Below, piece by piece: positions 48,401-55,445 of a DNA stretch of 64,000 nt (its first letter is position 1; each line of letters opens with the position of its first letter). This stretch comes from Sisyra terminalis. Taxonomy: Eukaryota > Arthropoda > Insecta > Neuroptera > Sisyridae. Position numbers and translations under genes: made by a program. The notes under the pieces are model-generated. The model did no database searches. It was not told the DNA's origin and saw only the letters and a list, made by a program, of their open reading frames with translations. The stretch is taken from contig OY292276.1 in NCBI GenBank assembly GCA_958496175.1, positions 25,810,001 to 25,874,000 on the forward strand, in the 5' to 3' direction.

Positions 48401-49766
48401 TATTGTTTTTTCTTTAAATTCACATTTTAACGAAATATTTTTCAAAAAGTTTTCCAATATTTTCAATTAAGTAAAAATATGTATGCTCTTTCCATCGATT
48501 TATCACCTTAGAAAAGTTTCAATTTCCTTTTATCAATAAAAAGAGAAGGGCACAGATCAATTTCTTAAACATGCTTATAATAAAGTCTATAATTTACGCA
48601 GTTCTGACTAACAACCCTCAACAATTTGTGACCCTTATCGTTCTACGTAATTTCATTATTTGAAGGGTAGTAATTAAATGTGTATTATTCAATTATTTCA
48701 AAGCTTCGCATTTAAACCTTTAAAATAAGGTTTGAACTCTTATCAATTTGACAAGTCAAACATTTAATAATTTACAATTCAAATTTATGAAATTTCAAAG
48801 TGGTTTTTTTGCTTTTCGAAATATGAAGCAAGAAATAATCGAGGAAATTTAAGCTTCAACATTATTATACAGTTTAATATTCAATTTAAATTGATTAATG
48901 TTGCAACAGTTTGCACTGGCTACTGTTTGATTGTTGTGAGTGCGATTTTTGTTAATAATGACTCGCATTATGGGCGTTTTGAATCTATTGTGATGATAAA
49001 ATAATTATTGAAATGAGTTTTGGTTGAAATTGATTATTAATTGTTAGGGATATAGGAATGGAGTGAAGAGAATTAATCACATTTGAAATTATGGGAAATG
49101 AAGGCTTTTACTGCAACATTAAGTCTGAAATATTTTAAATTCGTGTGTATGTGTGATATATAAACGAGGTCATTACGTAAATATTATATAATGAGCCGCG
49201 ATCGATAGCACAGCGCCACTTTTGCCGCGTAATTTGCGAATTTCATTGTGAGATTTGAAAATCTTGGTATCTTACCTGGCATTATCGAGACGGTTTTCAA
49301 TGCCCGCAGCACCCGAAACGTTCGCAATCCCGATAAGTTTCCCATGTCCAGTAAAATCGTCGCATAGCCTGACGTGATTACGACAAAGTCCAGCCAATTC
49401 CATGGATTGCGCAAATAGGTATAGCGATTCAAAATAAAACCCTTTGCTATCGCCTTGATCAGCATTTCCCCCGTGTAGATTGCCAGAAATATATATCTAA
49501 AGTGAAATAAATTGAATTAAATGTAGGTCAAATTGATATCTTCAAATTTTTCCTTACTCGGCTTCTTCGACAGTTTCTGTCATAGCAAGGAAGACACAGT
49601 TGAGCAAAATAGTCGCCATGACAATATAGTCAAAGTATTGGTTTGTGGAAAGATAAATACAAATTCGACGAATTGGATCCCACGGGCTGAACCAGAAGAA
49701 CGATCTGGTGGCGGTAAATCGATGTATGTAATTCTTTTGAAATCGTTTCGACACAACGCAAAAGGT
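14670..49766 (-). CDS. NaCP60E: Four-domain voltage-gated cation channel, NaCP60E/DSC1 (BSC1) type
   Basis: 24 exons on the minus strand, 5' to 3': 49766-49558, 49496-49276, 27894-27714, 27452-27233, 27173-27039, 24273-23778, 23712-23498, 23396-23226, 22906-22713, 22650-22545, 22481-22356, 22298-21851, 21793-21499, 21437-21122, 21063-20788, 20729-20625, 20564-20373, 20313-20025, 19959-19766, 19700-19498, 19436-19164, 19110-18891, 18577-18438 and 15414-14670. The phases join without a break into 5,970 bases (1,989 residues plus TGA). Four repeats of six TM helices are visible, with arginine-rich S4 helices. Selectivity residues are D (TLDYWE), E (CGEWIE), E (TFEGWME) and A (TSAGWN). The III-IV linker carries [11 protein letters not shown]-terminal EF-hand-like region and an IQ motif ([13 protein letters not shown]) follow. 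The D-E-E-A filter, MFL and the [17 protein letters not shown] tail identify NaCP60E/DSC1 and exclude para (D-E-K-A, MFM). In Drosophila the product is a neuronal plasma-membrane, calcium-preferring voltage-gated channel. The N-terminal exon(s) with the ATG were not found. Confidence 0.93.
15565..16194. mobile_element. Tigger/pogo-like MITE containing a nested foldback MITE
   Basis: The outer ends are AGTAATCCGCCGCTTTA on the left and TAAAGCGGGGATTACTG on the right, imperfect inverted repeats of the CAGTAATCCCCGCTT type with TA or TATA outside. Removing the inner element at 15,806-16,020 leaves about 415 bases with no coding capacity. It lies in the last intron of the channel. Confidence 0.6.
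15806..16020. mobile_element. Foldback MITE with about 95-bp arms
   Basis: The element begins AGGGTGTCCGTTTTTTCCC and ends in the complement of AGGGTGTCCGTTATTTCCC; the arms share GCGATCGC(C) and AGTTTAAGATATAA and are almost identical over about 95 bases. GCAGTAT is duplicated on both sides (15,798-15,804 and 16,022-16,028), marking insertion. It inserted into an older Tigger-like MITE. The high arm identity suggests a young copy. Confidence 0.85.
16419..16574. mobile_element. 156-bp MITE with AGYATAAG target duplication
   Basis: Terminal inverted repeats of about 23 bases: CAAGGTTTATAAAATACACA on the left, complement of CAAGGTTTATAAATTACACA on the right. Flanks AGCATAAG (16,411-16,418) and AGTATAAG (16,575-16,582) look like an 8-base target duplication with one change, which fits the hAT superfamily. 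It lies in the last channel intron. Confidence 0.7.
16790..17950. repeat. Higher-order tandem repeat, period about 439 bp
   Basis: The landmark AATATTGAAATTTCGA occurs at 16,915 and 17,354, 439 bases apart, and a decayed third start is seen near 17,793. Each 439-bp unit holds three related submonomers of about 130-150 bases, each with an (A)TTAATTG(G/T)T core, a TCGAGAG- or TGAGAG-like motif and an AAAGCTC-like motif. Landmarks at about 16,937, 17,075, 17,210 recur at about 17,383, 17,515, 17,652. About 2.3 units are present. The longest open frames across this stretch are by-products of the repeat. Confidence 0.75.
18438..18577 (-). CDS. NaCP60E: NaCP60E exon: IQ motif
   Basis: [35 protein letters not shown] and [11 protein letters not shown]. 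The IQ motif is the predicted calmodulin-binding site and runs across the splice into KRRR. Donor AA|GTAAGT. Confidence 0.93.
18891..19110 (-). CDS. NaCP60E: NaCP60E exon: C-terminal EF-hand-like region
   Basis: [51 protein letters not shown] and [15 protein letters not shown]. This is the conserved post-S6 region of sodium-type channels. Donor CAG|GTAAAT. Confidence 0.94.
19164..19436 (-). CDS. NaCP60E: NaCP60E exon: domain IV selectivity residue, S6, start of C-terminus
   Basis: [15 protein letters not shown] carries the alanine of the filter. CDP...NGNCGYPLL is the extracellular loop, S6 is [20 protein letters not shown], and [20 protein letters not shown] begins the cytoplasmic C-terminus. 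Confidence 0.95.
19498..19700 (-). CDS. NaCP60E: NaCP60E exon: domain IV S4-S5 linker, S5, pore helix
   Basis: [21 protein letters not shown]5 ([20 protein letters not shown]), then [17 protein letters not shown]. Ends in CG|GTAAAT, splitting the arginine before LMTSAGW. Confidence 0.95.
19766..19959 (-). CDS. NaCP60E: NaCP60E exon: domain IV S2-S4
   Basis: [21 protein letters not shown]3 ([16 protein letters not shown]) and S4 ([18 protein letters not shown]). Donor AAA|GTAGAG. Confidence 0.95.
20025..20313 (-). CDS. NaCP60E: NaCP60E exon: III-IV inactivation linker, domain IV S1-S2
   Basis: [20 protein letters not shown] holds the fast-inactivation particle as M-F-L. Then [14 protein letters not shown]1 ([20 protein letters not shown]) and the start of S2 (FFTTVFGL). 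Donor CTAG|GTTTGT. Confidence 0.95.
20373..20564 (-). CDS. NaCP60E: NaCP60E exon: domain III selectivity residue and S6
   Basis: Begins [15 protein letters not shown]. The codon in the third selectivity position is GAA (Glu), where para has Lys (ATFKGW). S6 is [20 protein letters not shown], ending [12 protein letters not shown] before GTAAGT. Confidence 0.96.
20625..20729 (-). CDS. NaCP60E: NaCP60E exon: domain III turret and pore helix
   Basis: 35 codons: [35 protein letters not shown]. Ends exactly before ATFEGW, so the pore loop is split by the intron. Confidence 0.93.
20788..21063 (-). CDS. NaCP60E: NaCP60E exon: domain III S4-S5
   Basis: The S4 helix carries about six arginines ([18 protein letters not shown]). 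S5 is [20 protein letters not shown], then [15 protein letters not shown]. 92 codons, phase 0 at both ends. Confidence 0.95.
21122..21437 (-). CDS. NaCP60E: NaCP60E exon: domain III S1-S3
   Basis: Encodes [21 protein letters not shown]1 ([20 protein letters not shown]), S2 ([20 protein letters not shown]) and S3 ([10 protein letters not shown]). Donor TTT|GTAAGC. Confidence 0.94.
21499..21793 (-). CDS. NaCP60E: NaCP60E exon: II-III linker, second part
   Basis: Encodes [17 protein letters not shown], a K/E-rich stretch, then [13 protein letters not shown]. The donor is the less obvious AA|GTATTT rather than the later end of the open frame; this is the only choice giving KCPCWNQI in correct phase with the next exon. 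Confidence 0.88.
21851..22298 (-). CDS. NaCP60E: NaCP60E exon: II-III cytoplasmic linker, first part
   Basis: Encodes a charged linker: [20 protein letters not shown], a KKKYGQ basic patch, many K/E/R/Q residues and no hydrophobic helix. Acceptor TAG|GAG, donor AAAG|GTATTC. Confidence 0.9.
22356..22481 (-). CDS. NaCP60E: NaCP60E exon: domain II S6
   Basis: 42 codons: [20 protein letters not shown] and [17 protein letters not shown], the S6 helix and start of the II-III linker. It is followed by an intron of only 57 bases. Confidence 0.94.
22545..22650 (-). CDS. NaCP60E: NaCP60E exon: domain II pore
   Basis: Encodes [29 protein letters not shown]; the glutamate in CGEW is the second selectivity residue. 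Donor GAA|GTAAGA. Confidence 0.94.
22713..22906 (-). CDS. NaCP60E: NaCP60E exon: domain II S4-S5
   Basis: [20 protein letters not shown] completes S4 and the linker; S5 is [20 protein letters not shown], followed by [10 protein letters not shown]. Acceptor TTCCAG|TTA, donor CCAAG|GTTGGT. Confidence 0.94.
23226..23396 (-). CDS. NaCP60E: NaCP60E exon: domain II S2 to first half of S4
   Basis: 57 codons in phase 0: [18 protein letters not shown] (S2), [20 protein letters not shown] (S3) and the beginning of S4 (LSVLRGLRL). The S4 helix is split by the intron and continues [10 protein letters not shown] in the next exon. Confidence 0.94.
23498..23712 (-). CDS. NaCP60E: NaCP60E exon: domain II S1
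   Basis: Carries a cysteine cluster (CSSCSHCC), a pre-S1 segment ([17 protein letters not shown]) and S1 ([17 protein letters not shown]). Donor AAG|GTAATG. Confidence 0.93.
23778..24273 (-). CDS. NaCP60E: NaCP60E exon: I-II cytoplasmic linker
   Basis: Begins [20 protein letters not shown], then [20 protein letters not shown], a strongly basic stretch, and a Ser/Thr/Pro-rich segment. It ends with a conserved pair of cysteines and YLSHIVVI. Much shorter than the para I-II linker, as expected for the DSC1 clade. Acceptor AAAG|GAG, donor ATAG|GTGGGA. Confidence 0.92.
24274..27038. other. Channel intron between domain I S6 and the I-II linker
   Basis: 2.8-kb minus-strand intron. From about 24,612 it has GGGATGGGCAAC and GCGGGC strings typical of hAT-type termini. 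From 24,928 to 26,555 there may be one decayed DNA transposon: the left end has GAAAAAAGTATTTTAACTAC and the right end a loosely complementary run. An exon-like open segment lies at 25,466-25,596. Nothing else is supported. Confidence 0.4.
27039..27173 (-). CDS. NaCP60E: NaCP60E exon: domain I S6
   Basis: Encodes [20 protein letters not shown] and [21 protein letters not shown]: the S6 gate helix running into the I-II linker. 45 codons, phase 0 at both ends, donor GAG|GTAAGC. Confidence 0.95.
27233..27452 (-). CDS. NaCP60E: NaCP60E exon: domain I pore loop
   Basis: Encodes the cysteine-bearing turret ([14 protein letters not shown], with NxT glycosylation sites), [18 protein letters not shown] and the pore TLDYWE, whose aspartate is the first selectivity residue. 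Donor ATG|GTACGA. Confidence 0.95.
27714..27894 (-). CDS. NaCP60E: NaCP60E exon: domain I S4-S5 linker and S5
   Basis: Encodes [20 protein letters not shown]5 ([19 protein letters not shown]) and the start of the extracellular loop (ELRNKCV...). Ends AAAG|GTGAGC with two bases of the next codon. Confidence 0.95.
29258..29318 (+). repeat. SINE 3' tail fragment
   Basis: TTTTTAACCCTAGAGTCGCT, AAAGACCTTGATAGTTATAA and GGCGGTGG match the tail of the SINE copies at 2,004 and 39,420. The tRNA-like head is missing. Confidence 0.6.
32540..32630 (+). repeat. SINE fragment, degraded
   Basis: CATATTTCTCGACTTACGG, TTTTTTTAACCCTAGAGTC and a decayed tail match the 3' half of the SINE family. The tRNA-like head is not recognisable. 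Confidence 0.5.
35198..35530. mobile_element. PIF/Harbinger-type MITE with TTA target duplication
   Basis: Ends AGGGCCGTTCATAAAATAC and its exact complement enclose 333 bases without coding capacity. TTA flanks both sides (35,195-35,197 and 35,531-35,533), the 3-base duplication expected for PIF/Harbinger. A GACGTAA motif inside the right half is common in this class. Confidence 0.8.
36214..36264 (-). ncRNA. Degraded hammerhead-like motif
   Basis: The minus strand reads CTGAAGA (one change from CTGATGA, 36,258-36,264), a possible stem II GTCAG...CTGAT with a GAAT loop, CAAA where GAAA is required, CGTG where CGCG is usual, then TT and ATAC. The flanking GTAC gives only partial stem I pairing. 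Two invariant core bases are altered, so cleavage is unlikely; this looks like a dead copy. Confidence 0.35.
39420..39572 (-). repeat. tRNA-derived SINE, near full-length, minus strand
   Basis: Read on the minus strand: CTGGTGGGCGAGTGGTCAAG (A box), a decayed B box (GTTCGATCCTC), CTCGATTACGGTTTTTTATC, and a tail CTAAGTAGTTATAAAGCGAC. Same family and same length as the copy at 2,004-2,150. Confidence 0.85.
42535..43080. mobile_element. Tigger-like non-autonomous element
   Basis: The left end CAGTGAAACCTCGAGAAACG and the right end, whose complement is TAGTGGACCTCGGTGTACGA, are diverged terminal repeats of the pogo/Tigger type. The interior has TTTGCTCGTATTTTAAAGC and TTGGGTACTCG motifs typical of such MITEs, a 16-base G run (42,904-42,919), and no transposase frame. 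Confidence 0.6.
43484..43765 (-). CDS. Possible small secreted protein, unrecognised
   Basis: On the minus strand an ATG at 43,763-43,765 in fair start context (AAGATGA) opens with a textbook signal peptide, [20 protein letters not shown], followed by about 70 residues containing RTRARRYF-like basic sites and a second hydrophobic stretch. The region is more GC-rich than the intron around it. It lies inside the 21.4-kb channel intron on the same strand. It may be a whole small gene, the first exon of a gene whose others I cannot see, or chance. No homologue is recognised. Confidence 0.25.
   Translation of the reverse strand: MRLLMFVALTIQLALASFECRSSTFTSSHKTLFVTRFPSGKTRARRYFICTNPARKEQIYSSFSILLPLVRSRLLAWTSCLVFCFFVSYVYFV
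44933..45003 (-). pseudogene. Tc1-type transposase C-terminal remnant
   Basis: The minus strand encodes [20 protein letters not shown] followed by VK and a stop. [10 protein letters not shown] is the signature around the last catalytic glutamate of Tc1 (DD34E) transposases. No upstream catalytic region survives, so this is a dead fragment. Confidence 0.8.
45366..45450. repeat. Short inverted repeat
   Basis: AGATGCATTTCACTAGGCAC and the complement of AGATGTATTTCACTAGGTAC lie about 45 bases apart. It may be a small MITE or a hairpin. Confidence 0.5.
45621..46102. mobile_element. hAT-like non-autonomous element
   Basis: CAGGGACTCTCAAACTATGG at the left end and CTTTGAGAATCCCTC at the right end are inverted repeats of the common hAT form. 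CGTTTAAG (45,613-45,620) and CGTTTATG (46,103-46,110) look like an 8-base target duplication with one change. There is no transposase frame in 482 bases. Confidence 0.75.
49276..49496 (-). CDS. NaCP60E: NaCP60E exon: domain I S2-S4
   Basis: Encodes [20 protein letters not shown] (S2), the S3 segment [18 protein letters not shown] and the S4 voltage sensor [17 protein letters not shown]. Donor is CCAG|GTAAGA. The next coding exon is 21.4 kb away, and the split glycine (G+GT) joins correctly to LKTIINALL. Confidence 0.95.
49558..49766 (-). CDS. NaCP60E: NaCP60E exon: end of N-terminus and domain I S1
   Basis: Starts in phase 0 after a TTTCAG acceptor with [13 protein letters not shown], continues [19 protein letters not shown] and the S1 helix [16 protein letters not shown], and ends in EEAE split across GA|GTAAGG. 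The same boundary before T-F-x-V-V-S-K exists in para, so one or more upstream exons must encode the cytoplasmic N-terminus. Confidence 0.93.
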
Positions 49767-51189
49767 CTGAAATCCAAAAAGAATAAAGATTTAATTTAAC
49801 TCTTCTTCGCTAATTGAAATAAAAAGAGAAAAATACATAGACTGATTCTTAACATTTGCAAAGTGCAGACTCTAACTGGAACAACGATTGTGTGACGCTC
49901 CAGGGAATATCTCCTGTGTGCTACAGGTAGCGGATTTTTATAGGTCAGTTGTTCAACTTGTTGAAAAATAGACGAGAATTTCGAGGCTTGCTGCGCCAAG
50001 ATTAATTGGGATACTCGGATATTTTAAGATAAATTCTAATACTCTCAGGAAAACGACTTTCAGTCGTTTAATAAGGAATGGGTGTGAGGTGAAATTAATT
50101 CGGAAAATCAATCTTTGTGCAGAGTGTGGAATATGTACTTCAAAGTATGCAGTACTATTTCAGGAATCTACAACTCCGTGAATTATAAAAAGAAAATGTA
50201 TCTGCAGCATACATGGTAACTTATATATAAAAAATAACGGGTACACATTGTTATCTTATCTTAAAATCTCATTCAGAAGTTTCAAGATTGATTTTCTCTT
50301 TCATGTGGTAGCTTTGAAAGCTCATTGTATTGTTTTTTCAAGATATCAATTTTCCAAGTAAAAAGATCACTTGACTTTCATCAAAATCAATCGGTTATAA
50401 ACACAAAAAAAAGACAACAACAAAACAAAAAAAAGAAGAATGTAAACAAACCAAGTTTTATAAAGATTAAGTTTCCATTCTTTTTGATCTTTTGTAAAGT
50501 AAATTCTAGTTATTTGCAGGTCGAACAAGTAAGTATTACAATCGTAAAACTTTTGGGCTGTTAGACTTTCATGGAAATATTAGTTTTGATAATTTCTGAA
50601 TTCATTTTGGCTACTTTTGATGTAACAATTGCACGACGTACGTGGTTGAGTAATAAAATTGCAAATTTCAAAAACTATAAACTATAGAATGTCTCAATTT
50701 TGTTTTTAGATTTGGTAGACATAATAACCAGATTATAGTATATAGAGAATATATAGTATAAAGAATAGTAAATAGAGTCAACATGGAGTATAAATTCTGC
50801 ATTTTCAATTGAAAGTGACTCATACAACATCTGAGAATCTGTCTTAAAATGCAAATTTTACAAACTAACAGGAATTTTATTTTTTTACTGTTTTTGAAAA
50901 CCCTTGGAAAACGTTAAAAAATTTCAATGATTTATGATGAGTTGTATTAATATTTATTACAATCAATCAAAACTTGAATAAATCAAATACGAACTGCAAT
51001 GATAAAGTGAGTAAGGAAATTACTTTTTAGACTTAAAACGGAATTATCAGAGAGAGGCAATCTCAAAGTTTTTTAATATGCCTACGTGTAAAAAGAATCA
51101 TCGTTCTTAGTCAAATATGAGAATTCCATTGAGCGATTTCCAATATTTAAAAAGTCAGAAAAATTTGTTGTAAAAAAGATGAAATTGAG

Positions 51190-51328
51190 CCTACTGGTGG
51201 CCGAGTGGTCAACGTTACCACTCCATTTGATAGGTGCTGGGTTTGATTCTCGTATCGAGCAAATTTTCAATACTTCTCGATTTATGGTTTTTTATTGGCC
51301 CATGAGTCTCTATGAACTATGACAGCTA
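51190..51328 (+). repeat. tRNA-derived SINE, near full-length
   Basis: CTACTGGTGGCCGAGTGGTC (A box), a B-box region GGTTTGATTCTC, CTCGTATCGAGCAAATTTTC, CTCGATTTATGG and a tail TGAGTCTCTATGAACTATGA. Member of the 2,004 and 39,420 family; its 3' tail is more diverged. Confidence 0.85.
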
Positions 51329-51459
51329 TAGAACAAAGATGAATAACAATAAAAACAAACAAAGATGAAATAAATTATAAGAAAATAGTGTATATTTGAT
51401 TTTTTGTTTTCATTTTTAATTTCACTAGTGGATTTCTTAGTTTTTGGTTTCTTCTTAAA

Positions 51460-51832
51460 TATTTAGGATATTTAGGTCACGTTTTTTAGTTGTATGTTTG
51501 TCGTGTTGAAGGGGAGGGGTGTTTTTTTCTCCGATATTTTAATAAATTTTGCTCTTTCTGTGTTTATATTCAATTCAAAAGTTCTCCGATAACAAACAAA
51601 TGGTTCAAACAATACCAGATCATCAGCGTATTTGATAACTTTAATGACTCGTCCACCCATTTTAAAAACTTTACATTCTTCTAGGGTTTTATTAATCAAC
51701 CATTCCACATTTATGTTAAATAACGTGAGAAATATGCCGCATTTTTGATGAACTCCTCTTCTCCACAGTATTTTTAGGGTTTTTCCATTTAGGCAAATCA
51801 ACATTTTCTATTTTGTAAATAAATTGGCGATC
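51460..51832 (-). pseudogene. LINE reverse transcriptase fragment, YADD part
   Basis: The minus strand encodes LNGKTLKILWRRGVHQKC (a worn form of the RGVRQGC motif), TLFNINVEWLINKTLEECKV and GGRVIKVIKYADDLVLF, with the YADD catalytic motif, then a worn thumb region (LNINTERAKFIKISEKKTPL). This is a non-LTR retrotransposon reverse transcriptase with stop codons around it. It was once continuous with the fragment at 52,696-52,930. Confidence 0.85.
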
Positions 51833-51840
51833 AATCTACA

Positions 51841-52687
51841 TTAAGCTGGGCGAAAGAAACAAAACGTTTTATTTTTAAAAAGATATATCAAAACTATTAT
51901 TCAGGATGACAAGAAAAAACATTGCGAAATTTTGAGCCCTTAATATTGATATTGATTTTTTTCTCAAAACTTTTGAACAATTACACTAAAAGTGTTAACA
52001 ATTTATTTTGATGGAAACTAAATGTTCTACAAAAACAGTTCAATTGGAAATTTTCGCTATACCAACGGTTTCCTTATTATCGAGCTTTGAACATTGATCT
52101 GTTTTTACGATTTGATTTTTTAACTTTGCCATTTTGTAACTAATGAACGAGTTCATATTCAGAGCAAAATATGTATTCATTCTTCAAAGAAATTAAATGG
52201 TCTACAAAAAAAGATCTCTTAGCATTTTTTGACTAATTTATTCATTTAAAGTTAATCAAGATTAGTTCCGGGTAGTTCAAGGTATATATTCTTCATCAAA
52301 ATTGCAAACAGGCCTTTTTTGTAGAGTATTTAATTTCTTTAGAGAATACAAAATCAAAAATATTAAAAAAATCAAATCGTAAAAACAGATCAATATTCAT
52401 GGCTCGATTGTAAGGAAACCGTTAGTCTGACGAAAATTTATAATCAAACGTTTTTTGTAGAACATTCAATTGTCATCAAGAGTATCTAAATATTGTTTAA
52501 TTCTTTCAGTGTGATGGTTCAAAAATTTTTTGAAAAAAAAATGCATTTTGGCTTGAATAACCAAAAATTACGATGATAGACCTCTTAAGGGCTCAAAATT
52601 TCGAAATAATTTTTTTCTTATCATTTTGAATAATGTTTTTGATATATTTTCTTAATATTAACATTGTTTATTTTTTTGAAACAGCCT
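51841..52687. mobile_element. 847-bp foldback DNA element inserted in a LINE
   Basis: The two halves are reverse complements over most of their length. Examples are GATCTGTTTTTACGATTTGA with its complement, ACGGTTTCCTTA with its complement, and GAAATTTTGAGCCCTTAA near both outer parts; arms reach about 350-400 bases each with the centre near 52,260. AATCTACA flanks both sides exactly (51,833-51,840 and 52,688-52,695), an 8-base target duplication. Ends read TTAAGCTG and CAGCCT. No open frame of note. Confidence 0.88.
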
Positions 52688-52695
52688 AATCTACA

Positions 52696-52930
52696 CATCT
52701 TCAGTGGACTATAACTTTTTTGAAGATTATTCATCAATTTTTTAAAAATTTACTTGATTAAAAGCCTTCACTTTGTCGATAAAATACATATGTGATTCCT
52801 GATGCTTATTCATTACTTTTTTAAATATTATTCTTATTAGTTTTATGACATTCCTCGTTTCGTTTATTTCTATGACCCTAAATTGATTCTCATTCTATAG
52901 TTATCATTCTTTATAGTTTTATACCATACT
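52696..52930 (-). pseudogene. LINE reverse transcriptase fragment, upstream part
   Basis: The minus strand encodes ENQFRVIEINETRNVIKLIR, then MNKHQESHMYFIDKVKAFNQ V. This aligns with the E-QFGFR-x-R-S-T-D and FIDF-KAFD-V motifs of LINE reverse transcriptases. It carries stops after NQV. The insertion site of the 847-bp element falls just before the LIANLF segment of the other fragment. Confidence 0.8.
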
Positions 52931-54481
52931 TTTGTTTAGTTTATTTCAGCTAAATTTTAAACTCTAATGCGAAGGATAAAATTGATGTACCAGTAATCTT
53001 TGAACTTCTTCGTTTGAGAATTTTTTTTCGAAGCTACATCTAAAACATTTGAAAGCCATTTTCCCATTAAGTAAATGTCGTTGATGACTTATTTTAGTGT
53101 ATGAAGGTCTTTTTTTTGAATTTTCAAAGGTGTATTTCCTTCGACTTTGCGTATTCTTATATCTTATCTACCTTATATCAGCTTATGTCCGTCGTTTATA
53201 TAGTTCGACTATTTTTAACAAATTAGCTCTTTAGTTCTGAATTTCTTAGAGCCAAATAAGAAGAGCCAAATATGTAAATAAATACAAGAAAGTCATGTGA
53301 TCACCTTATGGAAGTTTTCCTGATACTTTTAATGAATAGTTTCCAAAACTATAAGGCTTTAAACGAGCAACAACTTATTATTTTATTTTTAGTTGGTCTT
53401 ACCACTGAAATTGCCAGCGGATTCAGTGTTTTTGTAGCTTTATAGAACTGTTAAAAGTTCTGCAGTGGAAGTGTGAAAATCGCTTACAAACAATTGAATC
53501 TTAAAAACAAAAGTTAACTTGAAAACGTCAACTACTCTTTTTTTTTTGTGGAAAAACTGCATTTCCATTGTTTCAAAAATCATTATGACAGTTTCATTAT
53601 AAGAAAATGTAAAAAAAAAACTGCATTATTACGTAGCAAGCGATATTTTCAACGAGGCTCGCTTCAATTGTTTTTTCAATTGCGAATTTTTGTGCTTGGA
53701 GTAAAATATCTTAACAGTAAATCGCTTTGTAATATTTACTATGACTCAATTGATGTAAAATGCCAGACATATATTTCTTGAATAAAAACTACTTGTTATC
53801 TAAGGAACTGTGATATTTTTATGGGGAAATAAGAATATATGTTCATGTTATGTTCTTTTAAATTGAATAGATGCATAAATAGATACGTATGCCATAACGT
53901 TTGTTAGTCTTTTTATTCTTGAAAATTATTTTTATTTGCTATTTTATTAAATTTTATAACTTACTATTTTCTTTGAGCTTTTATTGGATTACATCCAAGT
54001 TTTATATAACAATTTAAACCAATCAATCGATTGAAATTAACTTATCTAAAACTTATCATAACAAAAATTATTTGTTATTCTTGTAACTATTTTATTTCAA
54101 TTATTATGAGTTTAAGCAATGTCGGAAAACTTGGATAGATTAGCTAATACATATCTTTATTTACCGTAACGTTTCGTAGTTTATTCCTGTCACAAGAAGC
54201 AGAATGGCTGAATTGTTGACATTTATAGTGCAGGAAGACCTGGGGTTTTATATAAATAGTTTCTCCTATTTATTAAACAAGTAAATAATGGCAAGAATAA
54301 AACTGTACACTAAACGAAAAAGGCAACGACAAAGTAAGTTTTTGTACCATTTATGGAGTAAATATGTGTTTAACCAAAAGAAGCAATAATTAACTGCAAA
54401 ACGTTGCACCCTACAAAGTTTTATATTAAGTAACCTATTAACAATCCTTAATATTTCTCAAATTCATAATAATTTAAAATA

Positions 54482-54689
54482 ATGGTTCTAAACCTGGGTT
54501 CGGTGAGTTAACCTCGTGGGTTCGGTGGAAATGAAGACACATGCCTGACTCATATGACCTATTTTACATATAAACCTTTGTTTTGAATTCTTAAAAATCA
54601 TATTTTAATTTTCCGATTAAGAAGGGTTTGGTGAATGAGTCTACAGAACTGGTGGGGGTTAGTACCTCCAATAAGGTTACGAACCACTG
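54482..54689. mobile_element. MITE, family A copy 1
   Basis: ATGGTTCTAAACCTGGGTTC at the left and AAGGTTACGAACCACT at the right form inverted termini of the hAT-like GTGGTTCTTAACCT type. The interior shares AATTTTCCGATTAAGAA, TTTGGTGAATG and AGTACCT with the copy at 61,180. Confidence 0.65.
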
Positions 54690-55364
54690 ATTAAGAATAA
54701 TTAGGATCGGAGAGAAAAAATCATCTATCCCCTTATTTTTTTTTACTTAATGTTTTAAATAGCTCGAAAGAAGTTGTTTTGTTTCAATAAAATCTATGCT
54801 TTATTTTCATTATGGGAGACTGAATTACCTTTAAGATGGAATGTTCGGTTGAAAAAGTAAAAACTTTTGACATAGACTATATGCTTTATACTCAGCTCAG
54901 AATTTCGTTTTAGGTTTACTAAAATAACATTGAGAGATTTCTACTGATTTTTATATCTTTTTAAGATAATTTTTACTTCTGAGGTATTGAAAATATTGTT
55001 GACCGTTCGGTAGAAATTATCATAATGAACATCATAAAATACATTGAAAGTCAAACAATTATTAATTTTTATTGAGAACTGATTTTTTTATGATATTAAA
55101 AGCAAATGAGTAGGAGGTTTCCTGTGATAACACAACCGCTGGGATAAGAGTTGTAGATTTTTTTCATTTGAATATTTCTTTTCTTTTGGATATAAGTAAT
55201 CACAGTAATTATACCTCTATAACCGCAATTTTAAACTTTACGACTATATTTACAATAATAAAGAATAGAATTTGAGTGAATGATTCTTATTAAATTGTTA
55301 TAAACTTAATAATATTAAAGAAGTGTAATTAAAATTGTTTTCCTACGCAAAACAATAGTTTGTT

Positions 55365-55445
55365 AGCCTATTGGCAACCGAGTGATCTAGGTGGTCGCTG
55401 TAAAGTTGGTGTTGGGCTCAAATCATGCATGAAGCACCTTTTTGA
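55365..55445 (+). repeat. tRNA-derived SINE, degraded head
   Basis: CTATTGGCAACCGAGTGATC, GGTGGTCGCTGTAAAGTTGG, a worn B box (GGGCTCAAATCATG). Only the tRNA-like head is recognisable. Confidence 0.6.

Larger units (their letters stand above)
27895..49275. other. 21.4-kb channel intron rich in transposon remains
   Basis: Minus-strand intron between the domain I S4 and S4-S5 exons. It contains SINE tails (about 29,258; 32,540), a Harbinger-type MITE (35,198), a degraded hammerhead-like motif (about 36,230), a SINE (39,420), a Tigger-like MITE (42,535), a small possible secreted-protein frame (43,484), a Tc1 transposase scrap (44,933), a small hairpin (45,366) and a hAT-type element (45,621). 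I saw no further channel exon, although alternative exons cannot be ruled out in so long an intron. Confidence 0.6.

Noticed and set aside
14670..49766. Identification as the para sodium channel
   Set aside because: Domain III has Glu, not Lys, in the filter; the linker has MFL, not MFM; the C-terminal [12 protein letters not shown] block belongs to NaCP60E/DSC1.
49796..49999. Minus-strand open frame of 67 codons just upstream of the first channel exon, as a candidate N-terminal exon
   Set aside because: It has no donor in the required phase 0 near its end and no resemblance to the N-terminus of sodium-type channels; it ends in low-complexity F/L sequence.
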